DNA of 64,000 bases from Cornus controversa (lineage: Eukaryota; Streptophyta; Magnoliopsida; Cornales; Cornaceae). Location of the stretch: contig CM048845.1 of NCBI GenBank assembly GCA_026545225.1, positions 56,148,033-56,212,032 of the forward strand, read 5' to 3'. The notes below the pieces were generated by a model. It made no database searches. It had not been told where the DNA came from and saw nothing but the letters and a program-made list of their open reading frames with translations. Position 1 is the stretch's first letter. Each line of letters begins with the position of its first letter. The position numbers were made by a program, and so were the translations under genes. This document shows positions 21,460-34,228 of the stretch, piece after piece.

Positions 21460-24242
21460 ATACGTTAAGTGGCCCGAGGGTGTTTTGGTCATTTTGCACC
21501 CTAGATATTATAAATATCTAAGGCTAAGAATCCTATCCATTTGAAAATTTGCCCAACTCTCTCTCTTCTCTCCCATTTCTTCTCTCCTTCTCTCTTCATT
21601 TCAGAGGTTATGGGCTTGGATTTGGGAGTTGTTGGTGAAAAATAACTTGTAGTACAGGCCAAGGGCTTTGGTGCAGGGACTCCCTCAGTCCAAGCCTGAA
21701 CTCCAGGGTAGTGAGGTGTCATGATCGCCCGATCGTCAACCTATGACCTAGACAACCATGGAAAAATTATTGCCAACATCATTCTCGGTTCCTACCCGAA
21801 CCACCGAGATCATTACATACAGCAAAAGTCTTTACATTTACCAATACATCAATCCCTTATCAGATATATCACAATAAACAACAATCTAAGTTGTTAACTC
21901 AAAGTCTAGCGGAAGCATTATTTATACCATTAATACCATGTATACATACATGTATAAGCACTTCAAATACAATGATCATTCTCACTACGGAGCCCAAATA
22001 AACATTACACTGCATATCCAATATGGCCATGGACTGTCAATTTTGCACAATCGAAGTGCCAGTTTCACATGATCGAAGCTATGATTTCGCTCAATCAAAA
22101 TTCTCACATGATCAAAGTACTTGCGAAGTACTATCGAGATCGTACTAGAATTTCACCTATCTTCCATCAAAAATTTTGCAACATGGTTCGCACGATCGAA
22201 ATAGCCCTCTGCAATTTTCCAACAATTCCACACATGGTTCATTTTATGCTCAAATTTTATTATATCAGCCTAGAATCAACTATACAACATTGCAATCATC
22301 TACAAATGTTATATCATCATACACTTACTCCAAATCATGCATTTTGATCACTATAGTCTCATTTTACCAATTCATCAATATAACCATTCTCACAAGTTAT
22401 ACATGTAAAAATGAACATAAATGAAGGATTGTCATTTAAATCATCTAGCATTCTACTATGCTTATAATGTATGAAATCATAAAGCATAAATAATATATGT
22501 TCCCGAAGTATAATTGGTCTTTACATGTTCTTCTCATTCATATAGTCCACAATCCAGACATGCATTCAAATAAAGTCTTTAAATGAAATCAACCCGCTCC
22601 ATGCCAAATTTACCATTGGGGAGACTCCATCACTTCTTTTTCATTTCTTGAAAAGAGTTAATACTCATGGGATGAGTAACCCCACACTCAGTAGGAATGT
22701 CTAAAACATAATTCCACAAGTTCTATGAATACCACATAAACATACATTTGCATTTAATTATATTAAGAAAATATCTATATATCACAACCATATTATAAGC
22801 AATGTACGATACAATATGATATGCACAACTCCCTCAAGCTCTCTACACATCTATTGGACTCCGCTACCCAGGATCATCTAATACCACCTAACCAAGGCTC
22901 CTTTACCGGTTTACCTCATCATAGGACTCCGTTTTAAGGAGTATCCTATTTCCTTTACCAGATTTTCTCACGAAGGTTTCCTTTATCAGATTACCTCATC
23001 ACTCCTCAAATGAACTTAACCGCCCAATTGAGCTCACCACCCTCACCACATGCTTACCCACATATGAAGATGAATTATACATGCTTATGAGTACTATACA
23101 TACATAATTGAAAATAATATTTTAACTACTCAAAATACTTATACATTTCCATACAATTCCCATATGCGTTCACATTGAGTATATATCACATTTTCCACAT
23201 TCCATGTCATTCATGTAAACAATTGAACATATTTCATATTTAAACATGCATTCATGGTATTTTATCAAACATAAAAGTACTAACTTCACATAAATATGTG
23301 AGTACACCTAATTCATTCATTTGTCAACTTCAACATGCCTACAAAATCATCTAAGGCAACTATAAACATGCAATTACATCAATTAACATTAATAATTCAT
23401 TAAATGACACAATTTATCATGCTTAGGTATTGAAAGACATCTAATTATACCCACATACCTAATTGGTTATCAAGACAACCAATATACTCACTAAAACCCT
23501 GAATTATATGGGCTAGGCATCCCTACCTCAATTTGGAAGAGCTTCCAAATGATTTTCCCAATTCCTCACCAAAAATAAATTTTCTCTGAATTCGATTCTG
23601 AACAAATCAAACTCGAGGCCTCAATGCGTTGACCATTTCTCTCTTCTTCAGCGTCTTCTAATTCTTGCCCCAAGCCCCTCTAATTCAATAGAAAATGAAT
23701 AAGATGATATAGATACATATATAGATATATATTTGCTCTCTCCTGGCTATTGGAGAATGAGAAATGAATTATTGAATTCTCTACTTTGTTATTTATTGAC
23801 CTAACTGTCATATTTACAAAAATACCACTAATCTCTCCTAAAACCTTCTTGGACTCCATTTTCAATTTTCATAACTCGGATGGACTCGAATTCGAATACT
23901 TAGTGTATTAAATATTTTATTTAAGCTGCTCTCCAAATTTGCTATCAGTCCAACACTTTAAAATTTTTTGGGCCCACAGGACCCACTTCCCGAGCTCACT
24001 TGACCCGAAAAAGTCAACTTTTGCCAAACGCTCCCAAATTTTTTTTGAATACTTATAAAGGTCCTTAAACATGTATTTTACATTTAAAACACATTTATAC
24101 TCATTTAAATCATTTATTTGAATTTAAATTAAATAAAAATAAAAACGGCTGAACAAACGTGAATTTTGGCAAGCTAGAACTTGGAGGATTTCTTGAGAAT
24201 TAGCTACAAAGTCTTCAAATTGGAGGTAGGGGTGTTTCTTCC
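21460..24242. mobile_element. Composite of LTR pieces: plus-strand fragment holding a minus-strand LTR (about 21717-24163)
   Basis: 21460-21716 and about 24164-24242 read as two parts of one plus-strand LTR. The words ACGTTAAGTGGCC and AATTGGAGGTAGGGGTGT match conserved blocks. Between them is a minus-strand LTR that starts TGTCATGATCGCCCG and carries its own palindrome array (22037-22206) and a hairpin-like region (about 22840-23010). The outer boundaries and target duplication are not clear to me. Fossil. Confidence 0.5.
22037..22206. repeat. Degenerate palindrome array, TTCGCACGATCGAAA type
   Basis: Units such as TTTTGCACAATCGAAG, TTTCACATGATCGAAG and TTCGCACGATCGAAA. It is more decayed than the array at 18916-19170 but of the same type. 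Confidence 0.65.
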
Positions 24243-25281
24243 TACTTATTATTTTTGAAAAAAATTTATTTTTGGTAATAGACCAAACAAAATGTATAAA
24301 GAGTTAAGGAAGTGATTTCGAGGTCATAGCCACTTTCGAAATCAGAAATAGAGGCTGAGAGGGTGCATTATGTGGCCTGGGGGCATTTTGGTTATTTCGT
24401 GCCTCAGGGACTTTAAATATTTGGGTTGTAGAGATATTTCACTTTTCACGGATCAAAACACATGCCCAAGTGTTGTATCTCTCTCTTCTCTCCCTCTTCC
24501 TTCTCTCTTCATTTCGGAGGCCACGGGCTTGGATTCGGGAGTTGCCAAAGAAGGACAAATTGTAGAGCTTGGTGAGGGCTTCAGTTTGAACCAAACAAAC
24601 TCAAGTTTTGGCAAGTTGGAACCCACTGGAAATCTTGGAAAGCCTTCAAATTCGAGGTAGGGGTGTCTTCTCCTTCTTTTCATCAATTTCTTAGGATTCT
24701 TTGTGAATTGTGGTAGTGTTAGCATGGTGTAGAAAGGTAGAAAACTATTTCTTTGATTTCCTTTCATGTAATTACATGCGGAGAATGTTCTTCATATGTT
24801 ATATGTGGTGTATGTGAAGCATGTTAGTTCTATGCATGTTAAATTGAGTTTTATGCCATCTATGTGGACTATATGAGGAGTGTGGGGTATATAAGTGTTA
24901 TATATGAGATTTGGTGAAATTGACATGCTAAGTATATCTTAATTGTGTTTTGCATGTGTTGTATAGGTTGAGTTGCGAAGCATGAGGTTTATTAGATTTA
25001 CTTTGAATCATGACTTGAGTTATGTGAACTTTGAGTGCCATATATTTAAGAAAATGCATTAAAGTAAGTGATTTTCCATGTTAATGCATTTGATGTTAGT
25101 TGTGGGTGAAATTGCATGTAATGCAATAACTGTGTCGTGCTTACCTAGTGTAGGTTGTCTCGGTAGGAAATGGAATTAGTATTGAAGGAGTTGAACTATG
25201 ATGATGGATACATACGAGTAGTGTGGTGAGATTGTGTCTTAATTGACGGATTTCAATTGATGAGGACCCTTGATGGTTTGT

Positions 25282-25360
25282 GAGGTTAACAGGTGTCAAC
25301 ATGTGATAATCTTGGTTTATGAGGTTGACAGGTGTCAACATGTGATAATCTTGGTTTGTC
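25282..25360. repeat. 39-bp tandem repeat with hairpins GTTGAC-AGGT-GTCAAC
   Basis: Two units starting at 25282 and 25321. The second contains a perfect 6-bp stem with an AGGT loop (25324-25339); the first has one changed base in the stem. Confidence 0.8.
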
Positions 25361-25803
25361 AAAACTTTTTATAGGTAAGACAATGATGACGAAAAGGACT
25401 TTTGTCAAAAGGAGCTCATAGGTGCATGTTAGTGCATTTTAGATATTTTGTATGGACTATGTATATGTTATCCGTGCCAGCACGTGGCATGTGAATTATG
25501 TTAATATTGTAGTTACATTTACATTATATGTAACTTGTGTATTCATTTGGACCTTGTATATATATGCACATGCAATGGAATTGCTTTATGGATATTATGT
25601 ATATATAAAATGATGTATATGATTTGTAAAAAATGTATGAGGATTGTGAGAGTTTTGTGATTCAAATGTACAATTTGGAGTATGTGGATGATGTTATATC
25701 ACTTGTAAATGATTGAGAGGTCGTATGAATGATCCTAGGTTATTGGGATGAGATTAGGACTCAAAATGATCAAGTGTAAGGTTGTAGGAGTGTCTGTAGA
25801 GGG

Positions 25804-25930
25804 CATTTCGCATGATCAAAGCTAATTTTTTATTATGCAAATTAGTTGTGAAATATTTCAGCTTTTGGGATCTTTGCAGAGGAAATTTCGCATTTGCAAA
25901 ATCTACATTTTGCATGTGTGAAATTTTTTA
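25804..25930. repeat. Weak palindrome array, TTTCGCATGATCAAAG type
   Basis: Degenerate units near 25805, 25835, 25887 and 25911, at the array position of the LTR. It is related to the CGCACGATCG class but decayed. Confidence 0.5.
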
Positions 25931-26753
25931 TTTTGTCCAAACTTTAATCGAGCGTAACTCTTCGTTTTAGATCGAAATTGAGTGTGATTTTTTTTTTAAA
26001 ATCAAGTATTTTTGAATCCTCTATCCAATGGTGTAGGTTTCAATTTCAAGTTCTAATCACACAAGAAGTTTCTTCCTAAAATTGAGTAGTTTATATGTGT
26101 GACTAGGTGTGGGGCCATTGAGGTTAAGGTTGGATGATATTGACTCATACATATATGAATGTATGTAGATGATTACGCTTCCGCAGTGATGAAAAAGGAT
26201 ATGATGGTTCATTAGGATAATGGATGGTTTTACCCTTGTGGTTCAGGCATAGGGACGGAGTCTCCGGTGACCCGAAGAGTTGATGTTGATTCCACCATTC
26301 ACCCCATTTCCCTCGCTTTTAACCGGGTGTTAGAAATTGGAGTGTGACAACTTGATATAAAAGCATGGTATCATGGTGGGATTAGAGATATGAGGTGATG
26401 ATGTAAAAACCTAATCAGCCTAGTTTCGGGAGTCAAAAATCAGGGCGTGACATAGCCACTCAAGTTCCATCTACCACCGGTGCCTTATCTGTAAAAAGGT
26501 TTGGGGAAGAGGGGTGAGCAAAACAACTAGCTCAGTAGGAATGCCCTAACCCACCTAGGCATCTACCCAACACCGACCTATGTGATATGCAATCATGATG
26601 TCACTACTCTACATGGCATAATCAATGCTCTCATGTCAAATTAACGTAAGTGCAATTCAATATGAATGTATTTAATCCATTCACCATGCTTAACAGTTAA
26701 ACACATAAGCATCACGATATTTACATTTTTTGGATCATAATCCGATACATAGA

Positions 26754-27025
26754 CATGATTGGTCAACCCTGACGATCATGTGGTGTTGGAAAACTCCGAC
26801 GACACCCGTATGATTTGGACAACTCCAAAAAATCATACATTCCCGGCAATATATTGGTCTTGCCATTGTGAGTGGGCAACTCTGATAGTCACAAGATATT
26901 TTGAACAACTCCGATTTCTAGGCATTAGCATTAGTATGATTAGGCAACTCCAAAGGTCATACTATAATGGTTAATTTCAACACTTCTATAACATGGTTGG
27001 GCAACTCCGAACCCTATGTATGGCT
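26754..27025. repeat. Tandem hairpin array, loop GGCAACTCCGA
   Basis: CATGATTG/CGATCATG (26754-26780), GGTGTTG/CGACACC (26782-26806), GTATGATTT/AAATCATAC (26808-26838, nine perfect pairs) and TAGTATGATT/GGTCATACTA (26932-26964). Loops are variants of GGACAACTCCGA. Confidence 0.85.
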
Positions 27026-27786
27026 CACTTGGACAATCCTCCAATATATAAACATATATGCACATTAGGCACATATAACACATAGCATACTTTTCATGCT
27101 CTTCAATGCACATTCTTGCTTTATATGATTTCTCGCATGCATTTCATCCTCACATTCTCACATACAACATATAATCACATATATGTTCACAATTATGCAT
27201 ATAATTCAAGTATCCATACAACTCATCATATTTCCAAATATGCTCATAATTTCATACACATTGCATGTATACATTCACCATATTATATATCACAATATGA
27301 ATAACATAAACATGTATAATTTATAATGAAAGAGGGGAAAGACAAAATCATTAAACCCCACTATTATCCCATACATGCCAACACAACCAAACTACTCCCA
27401 AACTGTCACGCCCCGAAATCCGGACCACCAGGACTCTCCCGGACCGATCCAAATCCCGAGTGTGAACTCATTCACCCAACGTGTCCCAAAGCTCAACAAC
27501 ACAAATCATACATAATCAGCAGAAGCATTTCTTACACATCAAAACCATTGATTTCAAGGGTCATTCTCAATATGGAATCCCACGTGCACAACACACTCAC
27601 CTGTTCACTAATTCTAAGTTAACTCAACTCACTTTTAGGACTCATCACTTCGTGTGTCTAAAATCTGAAGCTGACACCTACACCATTGGATAGAGAATCC
27701 AAAAATACTCAATTTCAAAAAAAGAATCACTTGATTCGGGTTTGAAAGGACCAAGTTATGCCCATTTGAAAATTTTGAAAATTTGT

Positions 27787-27925
27787 ATTAGTCGACTTGT
27801 CAGTCGACTTATAAGTGCATTAGTCGACTTATGAAGTCCATCAGTCAACTAATTTGCTGCCCTAGAAAACTCTAAAATACACTGCCAATGTTAGTCGACT
27901 TATAGAAAGGCGTCAGCCGACTTAT
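27787..27925. repeat. Palindrome array, TAAGTCGACTTA type
   Basis: TAGTCGACTT, CAGTCGACTTAT and TTAGTCGACTTAT units at about 27788, 27801, 27820 and 27891, with decayed ones at 27842 and 27913. Confidence 0.8.
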
Positions 27926-28664
27926 TCAACCTGGAAACCCCACTTAACACATTTTTAATCAAATTTCACCCCAAATCTCATATCTAAACCTTTCCAACAC
28001 ATGAAACTCATCCAACAACACCCAAATCATATAAAAATACCATATCACCATACCCGTTTATCAAATAATACATTTGAATCACAAAGACTACACAATCCAC
28101 AATTCATTCCCATTAACCAACCTCATCTTTATACATACAAGGTTCAAATGGAAAACATAAGTTACATATATGATAATGTAACTACAACATGTATATAACC
28201 CCAAAACATTTATTGGGTCCAAAATATACATCCCAAATCCAAGTGGCTTCCAAGTTCATAGTCATTACAAGGATTTCATGCATGAAGTACAAAAATGCTA
28301 AAAATCCAACCATGACTACAACTACATAGATAACGTGCCACAAACCAGCACGGATAGCCAAAAATACAATGTCCCAATATACATCAAAATATGACAGGAG
28401 TTTCACTTGGACACTCAAGTCCCATCTATCACCGGCGCCTTATCTGTAAAAGAGTTTAGAATAAAGGGGTGAGCACCATTACGGCTCAGTAGGAACGTCT
28501 AAAACACAATTCCGTAAGATTCGTGAATACCACGTAAACATACATTTGCATTTAACATGTTGAATAATTATACACATAACACAACCATATCATAAGCAAA
28601 GTAAAAATGCAACATGATATGCACAACTCCCCCATCCTTTCCACACATCCATTGATCTCCAATT

Positions 28665-28805
28665 CTACCATAGAGGGTTACCTTTACCGGAATACCTCTT
28701 GAGGGTTACCTTTACCGGAATACCTCACTACACATCAATCCATGGGGGTACCTTGACCGGAATACCTCATGAGGGTTACCTTTACCGGAATACCTCGCCA
28801 TTTTA
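28665..28805. repeat. Repeats GAGGGTTACC-TTTACC-GGAATACCTC
   Basis: Three exact or near-exact units plus one variant (GGGGGTACCTTGACCGGAATACC at 28744) at the hairpin position of the LTR. The ends pair (GAGG/CCTC and CC/GG) around TTTACC, the same loop as in 40677-40975. Confidence 0.75.
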
Positions 28806-29539
28806 CCGAATGGATTCCACCATCCACATTACGCTCGCCTCCCTCACCATGCCAATTAAGATGAACCCCACAATTTTATCCAATGTACATTCATTAACTA
28901 CAACCAATGAGGCATTTAACGATTACATTTGTACAAGTTCTCATTTAAGCACCATAGGTGTTTACAATGAACATACTTCACAACCCCACATCTCACATAA
29001 CCACGTATCCTTCACATTTCACCAATTTCACAAATTTGACAATAAAATCTTGCCTTGCAATAAAACATGTCTCTAAAGTAATTTATCAAACATATAAAAG
29101 TCACCTTCACAATTACACACGAACCCATCAAATAAATTCACAAAACAATTCCAACATGCTTATAAATTTCCCTAAGGCACTTATAAACTTATAATTACAT
29201 CAACCAATAGAAAAAAATCACATTTAAATGGTAAGAATAACATGCTTGAACATTGAAGAACATGTAATTACCCCACAAAACCAATTGGTTGTCATAGACA
29301 ACCAATATACTCACAAAACCCCCAGATTTTATGGGTTAGACATCCCTACCTCAAGTTGGAAGAGCTTCCAATTGGATTTTCCCAAATTTCACCCAAAAGA
29401 TCAACCTTCTCCAAAATTGATTTTGGACCGATGAATCTCAAGCCCTCAACGCATAGATCGTTTCTTCCTTCTTCGGCGAACTCAAATTCTCACTCAAGAC
29501 CCCTCAATATCTATGAAGAAAGGAAGAAGATGAAAAAGC

Positions 29540-29542
<3 letters not shown>

Positions 29543-29587
<45 letters not shown>
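29543..29587. repeat. (AT)n microsatellite
   Basis: About 45 bp of alternating TA, inside the solo LTR 27404-30034. Confidence 0.95.
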
Positions 29588-29588
<1 letters not shown>

Positions 29589-30816
29589 GTATAAATGCTT
29601 ATATGGCTAGGAGAAGAGAGTGAGAATGGCTGAGTTCTCATGGCTATTTATAGCCTAAATGACCTACTTATAATTACAAGTATGCCATCACCTTTTCACT
29701 GAACCTTCCCGGGCTCATTTTTGGAGTTTCGTAACTTCGATTGACACGAAATCAATTTCGTTACGCGTCAAATATTTTATTTAAGCTACCCTCCAAATTT
29801 GAGATCGTTTCGAGACTTTCGGATTTTCTCGGCCCATGGGGCCCGCGCCCATGGGTTGACCGGACCCGAAAGAGTCAACTTTTGCCAATTGCTCCGAAAA
29901 CTTCTCCAAACCTTAAATAAGTTATTTAAACATGCATTTTACATTTAAAACACATATACAATCATTTAATGTCTTAATATGATAATTAAACGAAAATTCA
30001 AGAAAATTGGCCAAAAATGGTCACGGTTCTTACAAAAACATAGGAATTGATGAATAGAGGGAAGAAACACCCCTACCTCAAGATTGAAGCTTTTCCTAGC
30101 CAACCCTAGAAATCACCAAGCTTCAAACTCCGCCAAATTGTACTTTCTTTTTATACAATTGTAGATCGGTACAAAGAGAACAACTTTTCCTTCTTAGACA
30201 AGACCCAAATCCAAGCTTCAACCCCATTCAATTTCTAAAATATTCCAAAATGTGACTTTGAACCCACCAACTTGAAGAGAAAAAAGAGGAGAACAATTTT
30301 CTCTCTTGGAGCAAGCCCGAAATTTCACTCTAAGGCTCTCAAAATAAAGGAATAAGATGAAGAGATTGGAGAGAGCTCTAATGGCTGACCTTCTCTCTTC
30401 TAAAATTTGTCTAGCAATATACACTTACATGTATTTACAATACATTAAGTGTAAAATGACCATTTTACCCTCAAGTCACTTAACGTACCTCCCGAATTTC
30501 ATTTTCAATTTTGAAAGCAGCTACGGCTCCGAAATCACTTCCATATCTCTTAAAATATTTCAAATATTCTAAAACAAAAAATAAATATTTTTTTAAAATT
30601 TTTTGAATTTTTGGGCTCACCCGACCCAAGTTTCAGGCCCCGCCGACCCAAAAATCTCAAATTTCACCAAAAGTCTCCCAAAACTTCTCTGAACCTCTAA
30701 ACAAGTTCCCAAACATGTTTATCACATTCAAAACACACATAACATCATTTAAAATCCATTTATGACAAAAATGATGAATAAAAGAAAATCGGTCAAAATT
30801 GAACCCGGTCTCTACA

Positions 30817-32405
30817 CAATGAGGCAAAGTATCAAGATATCATTGAGGACCTTAATGTGATCATAGTCCTTGCTAGGGGGGGTCATATCCAATCCTTAAC
30901 ATAGAGGCCTTGAGTGTGTGTGTGTGTGTATGCAGAGTAGTGGGACTTTAGAGAGAGGTGAGATCTCTATGTTAGAGAGAGAGGGGGATGTGAACGTGTG
31001 TGAATTGATGGTTTGAATGTTGTATGATAGGGTTTTGGGGCTAGAGTCTGGCTGTTTGAGAGTGCCTTAGAGATGAATGAAGCTCCCTATATATCTTTCA
31101 ACTTCCCCTACTACTATTGTATTCTACTAGAACTTCCTCTATTTTAAGTGGAATTCCTTAGTGAGTGCATTTTAATCTTACAAGTGTTCCTATTTATGGG
31201 AAAAAAAAACTTAATGTGATAAAAAATGAATGTTATAAGCACTAGATTTCTCCTGTTTTAGCTTGCTTTAAGTGTAATTTGATGCTTCTTATAATCAATC
31301 TTCTAAAATATGGGGTGAGGGTCAGTTTACAAGATTTCTAGTGGGAAAATTTTAGTTGCTACAGTCTTCAAATCCCATCAAGTTGTTGACACAACAATGA
31401 AAGAGGCCTCGCATCTTAGGCAAGCTATCCTCCTTCCTTTAGAGCTTGTTTTGAAGGGGACTCTTTACTGGTGCGAAAAGCAACCACGAGATCAACCTAT
31501 TGTCCACTGTTAATTTAAAACATTATGGTTGATTTCTAGTTATGCTTGAGTGATTTTTCTTTTCTTAATTATGCTTGAGTGATTTTCATCATGTTCATTG
31601 GTTTCCAATCAAGTGACTCACTTTCTTGTCAAGCTAGCTTAGATGGATAATAATAATTTGAGGGTTTACTTAATTTCTTATGTTCAATTAGAGATTAAAA
31701 GACTTGATGAAAATGATTGTAATCATGTTTTAAATTAATGAATTGAGTTTGTTTTCTTGGGGAGAAAATAAATATTAGTACAAGTATACATCTCGAAAAT
31801 AAAATCGAGTGACCTACTCAAACGATCTCAACTTGAGTTCAATAACTTGATATTTTTCTAAATAGTCTTAAACTGTACGCAAGCTAATTAAATAAATTTG
31901 AAGGTGCAACAAATTAACAAGTTTAAAATTTTTAATTAAGTTAATTTGATTAATCCCACAAAGTATATGCCAGCCATTACTAATTAATCTCAGGCCAATA
32001 TTAAGTAACTTGTTTGTTTTATTACTGTAAATTAAGAATTTAGCAGTCAGCACACCATTTCACAATTCAGTACCAAGGCATTAATATGTGATTTGTTAAC
32101 ATTTAAAAGACTAGTAATCTTTTCAGAAACTAGGATTCATTCTTATTTTGTACTTTGACATCTGACTTTAACTTAATAGTGAGTTTTTCATTCTTAATCA
32201 TAAAAATCAAACCCTTGATCTCTCTTTTTCTTCTTTAAAAGTTACATCAACAATCTTCATTTCTTCTTTAAATGTTATATCAATGCCTCTTCATTACGCT
32301 ATAAATGATTTTTCTAATATGACCTAAAAGTAGTTTATACCTTAGTAAAAAAATTAATGTCTACAATAAATCAAGTTAAATTTGGTGTTACTTCTTTTTT
32401 TTTTT
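30817..32405. other. Stretch without a supported gene; right part duplicated upstream of kinase copy 2
   Basis: No coding region is supported; the open frames are short. From about 32050 the sequence aligns with 58840-59130 (words such as CAATTCAGTACCAAGGCATTAATATGTG, here cited in part as TTCAGTACYARGRCATTAAT). It therefore belongs to the segmental duplication that carries the kinase genes. A (GT)n stretch lies near 30915. Confidence 0.5.
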
Positions 32406-33551
32406 GGGTTAATTTAATTTATGACCATTTTTGGTGGCCTAATTACAAATATATCAACTTTCAAATAGTATGTGGTCAAAAAATAAATTTTCAAAAGGTA
32501 ATTACAAATACGACAATTTATACTATTTGTGTACAAATTGCCCTTAAGGCCCTTCACATTTCAGTTTACTAAAAATTTTACTATGCAATGTAATAGTTTT
32601 ACTGCATTTATGTAATACTTTAACTGCATGGTGTTATAATCTTACTACACAAAACATTAAGCAGTGTATCATTTTTTTGTAAGGGTATCCATTCAGAAGA
32701 TTTGGTAAAAATATAAAAATTTTATTGCACAATGTAATAGTTTTACTGCATTTATGTAATAGTTTAACTACATCGTGTTATAATTTTACTGCGCAAAATA
32801 TTAAGTGATGCACAGTGAACTACGGAGGGATAATTTGGTCATGTGTATTGAGCAATAGTGAAAAGTGTCAAGTACGTAAATACTTTTATATAAGTTGCTT
32901 TTTAACCATATATTATTTGAAACTTAATATATTTGTAATTAGGCCATAATCACCTTCCATGTGTGAAGAAAATGAGAAAATTGGTTAATTTAATTTATGA
33001 CCACGTTTGATTGCATAATTACAAATACACCAACTTTCGAATAGTATATGGTCAAAAAATAACTTTTCAAAAACTAATTACAAATATAACAATTTATACT
33101 ATTTGGGTCCAAATTACCCTTAAAGCCCTTCACATATCATTTTACTAAAACTTTTACCACACAATGTAATGGTTTTACGGGATTTATGTAATCTTTTAAC
33201 TGCATGATGTTATAATTTTACTGCACAAAATATCAAGCAGTGTACCATTTTTTTTGTAAGGTATCCATTTAGAAGATTTGGTAATAATAAAAAACTTTTA
33301 TTACACAATGTAATAGTTTTACTGCATTTATCTAATATTTTAACTACATCGTGCTATAATTTTACTGCACAAAATATTAAGCAGTTCACAATTAGCTGCA
33401 GATGGGTAATTTGGTCATGTGTATTGAGGAACAATGAAAAGTGTCAAACACATAAATACTTTTGTATAAGTTGCTTTTTAACCATATAAATTTTGAAACT
33501 TGGCATATTTGTAATTAGGCCACCAAAAATGGTCAAAAATTAAATTAACCC
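32406..33551. mobile_element. Tandem non-autonomous DNA transposon with about 90-bp terminal inverted repeats
   Basis: Starts GGGTTAATTTAATTTATGACC at 32406; the end at 33551 is its reverse, with the two ends aligning over about 90 bp. Inside, a second left-end-like block begins near 32977 and a third follows the right end at about 33560, so units of about 575 bp are arranged in tandem. Each unit holds two copies of a subterminal repeat (ACAATGTAATAGTTTTACTGC-like, then TTATAATTTTACTGC). No protein is encoded. The long inverted repeats recall Mutator-like MITEs, but I see no clear target duplication, so the family is open. Confidence 0.7.
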
Positions 33552-34228
33552 GAAAATTGGTTCATTTAATTTATGACCACTTTTGATGGCGAAATTACGA
33601 ATACACCAACTTTCAAATAAAGGGTCAAAGCTAACGCCTAACAAAATGAAACAAAGCAAATAAATAAAAGGCAAAACGATGTTGTATCCCAGTACACCAT
33701 GTACTCGGTTTGGTAGAGGATCCCATCACTAAGTTCATACCATAATAGACCCAATTGCGAGTTGCAACTTTGTATCCACTTATTAAACCTTAATTCTGAA
33801 TAAAAGTTAATTAGAAAAGAATCATGTAGTATACAAATTTTAACAAGGTCCCCTTAAAATGATGATATTGAATATCGCAACATTCAATTATCAAAAAATA
33901 ATTGTACGATATTCCCATTTAAGGTGGTATCTTGTGAAGTAATTGAGGAAGACAATAGTCAATTAGGGGACAAATTACAAAACCTGTATTGCTCTACTTA
34001 AGTTCATACCATAATAGATTAACTTGCAAGTTTGTATCAAACTTATAAAGCCTTTTATAAATAAGAGTTAATTGTAAAAGAATCTGAGTATAATTTTTTT
34101 AGGGTAAATTACTCTGACTACTCCTAAGATTTTTTCTAATTACCCTTGGATTAAAATTTTAAAATATAGTGGTCAACCTTCCTTGAAGTTTGGTTGACTT
34201 TACTCCGGATATTTTTGCCGTTAATTGA
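33552..34228. other. Duplicated upstream segment of kinase copy 1
   Basis: From about 33770 to 34130 this aligns with 59500-59830 upstream of kinase copy 2 (shared words TTGCTCTACTTAAGTT and ATTGAATATCGCAACATTCAATTAT-like). No gene is seen. It was separated from its gene by the copia insertion at 34229. Confidence 0.6.

Larger units (their letters stand above)
24243..26452 (+). mobile_element. Plus-strand long-LTR copy with 103-bp tail
   Basis: Aligns with the plus-strand LTR 1382-17329: conserved words GAGTTAAGGAAGTGATTTCGA, TTCGAGGTAGGGGTGTC and TTTTTATAGGTAAG are in the same order. The LTR end is GTGTGACA at 26349. It is followed by ACTTGATATAAAAGC and, after 103 bp in total, GGGCGTGACA at 26452. 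It holds a weak palindrome array (25804-25930) and a 39-bp tandem hairpin pair at 25282-25360. Broken remnant. Confidence 0.6.
27404..30034 (-). mobile_element. Solo long LTR, minus strand, 2.63 kb
   Basis: TGTCACGCCCCG at 27404 to GGTTCTTACA at 30034. Flanks CAAAC (27399-27403) and AAAAC (30035-30039) are a 5-bp duplication with one difference, and removing the LTR restores the host LTR. It carries the AGTCGACT palindrome array at 27787-27925, hairpin-like GAGG...CCTC repeats at 28665-28805, and a TATA-like palindrome GGCTATTTATAGCC near 29641. Confidence 0.8.
26453..30816 (-). mobile_element. Minus-strand long LTR, split by another LTR (27404-30034)
   Basis: 26453-27403 and 30035-30816 are two parts of one LTR. 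They are conserved with 36840-38585 in block order: CTTATCTGTAAAAAGGTTT, CTCAGTAGGAATGCC, a hairpin array, then GAGGGAAGAAACACCCCTACC and a CGGTCTCTACA end at 30816. The hairpin array at 26754-26964 has several near-perfect units. The start of this LTR is not seen because of the element to its left. Confidence 0.65.

Noticed and set aside
28182-28418. Hydrophobic 78-residue minus-strand frame that could look like a membrane protein
   Set aside because: It lies in LTR sequence shared with other copies where the frame is not kept; the hydrophobicity reflects base composition.
31330-31520. Short reading frame with peptide-like content (GKILVATVFKSHQVVD)
   Set aside because: No continuing homology, no conserved partner in the duplicated segment, and no splice context that I could support.
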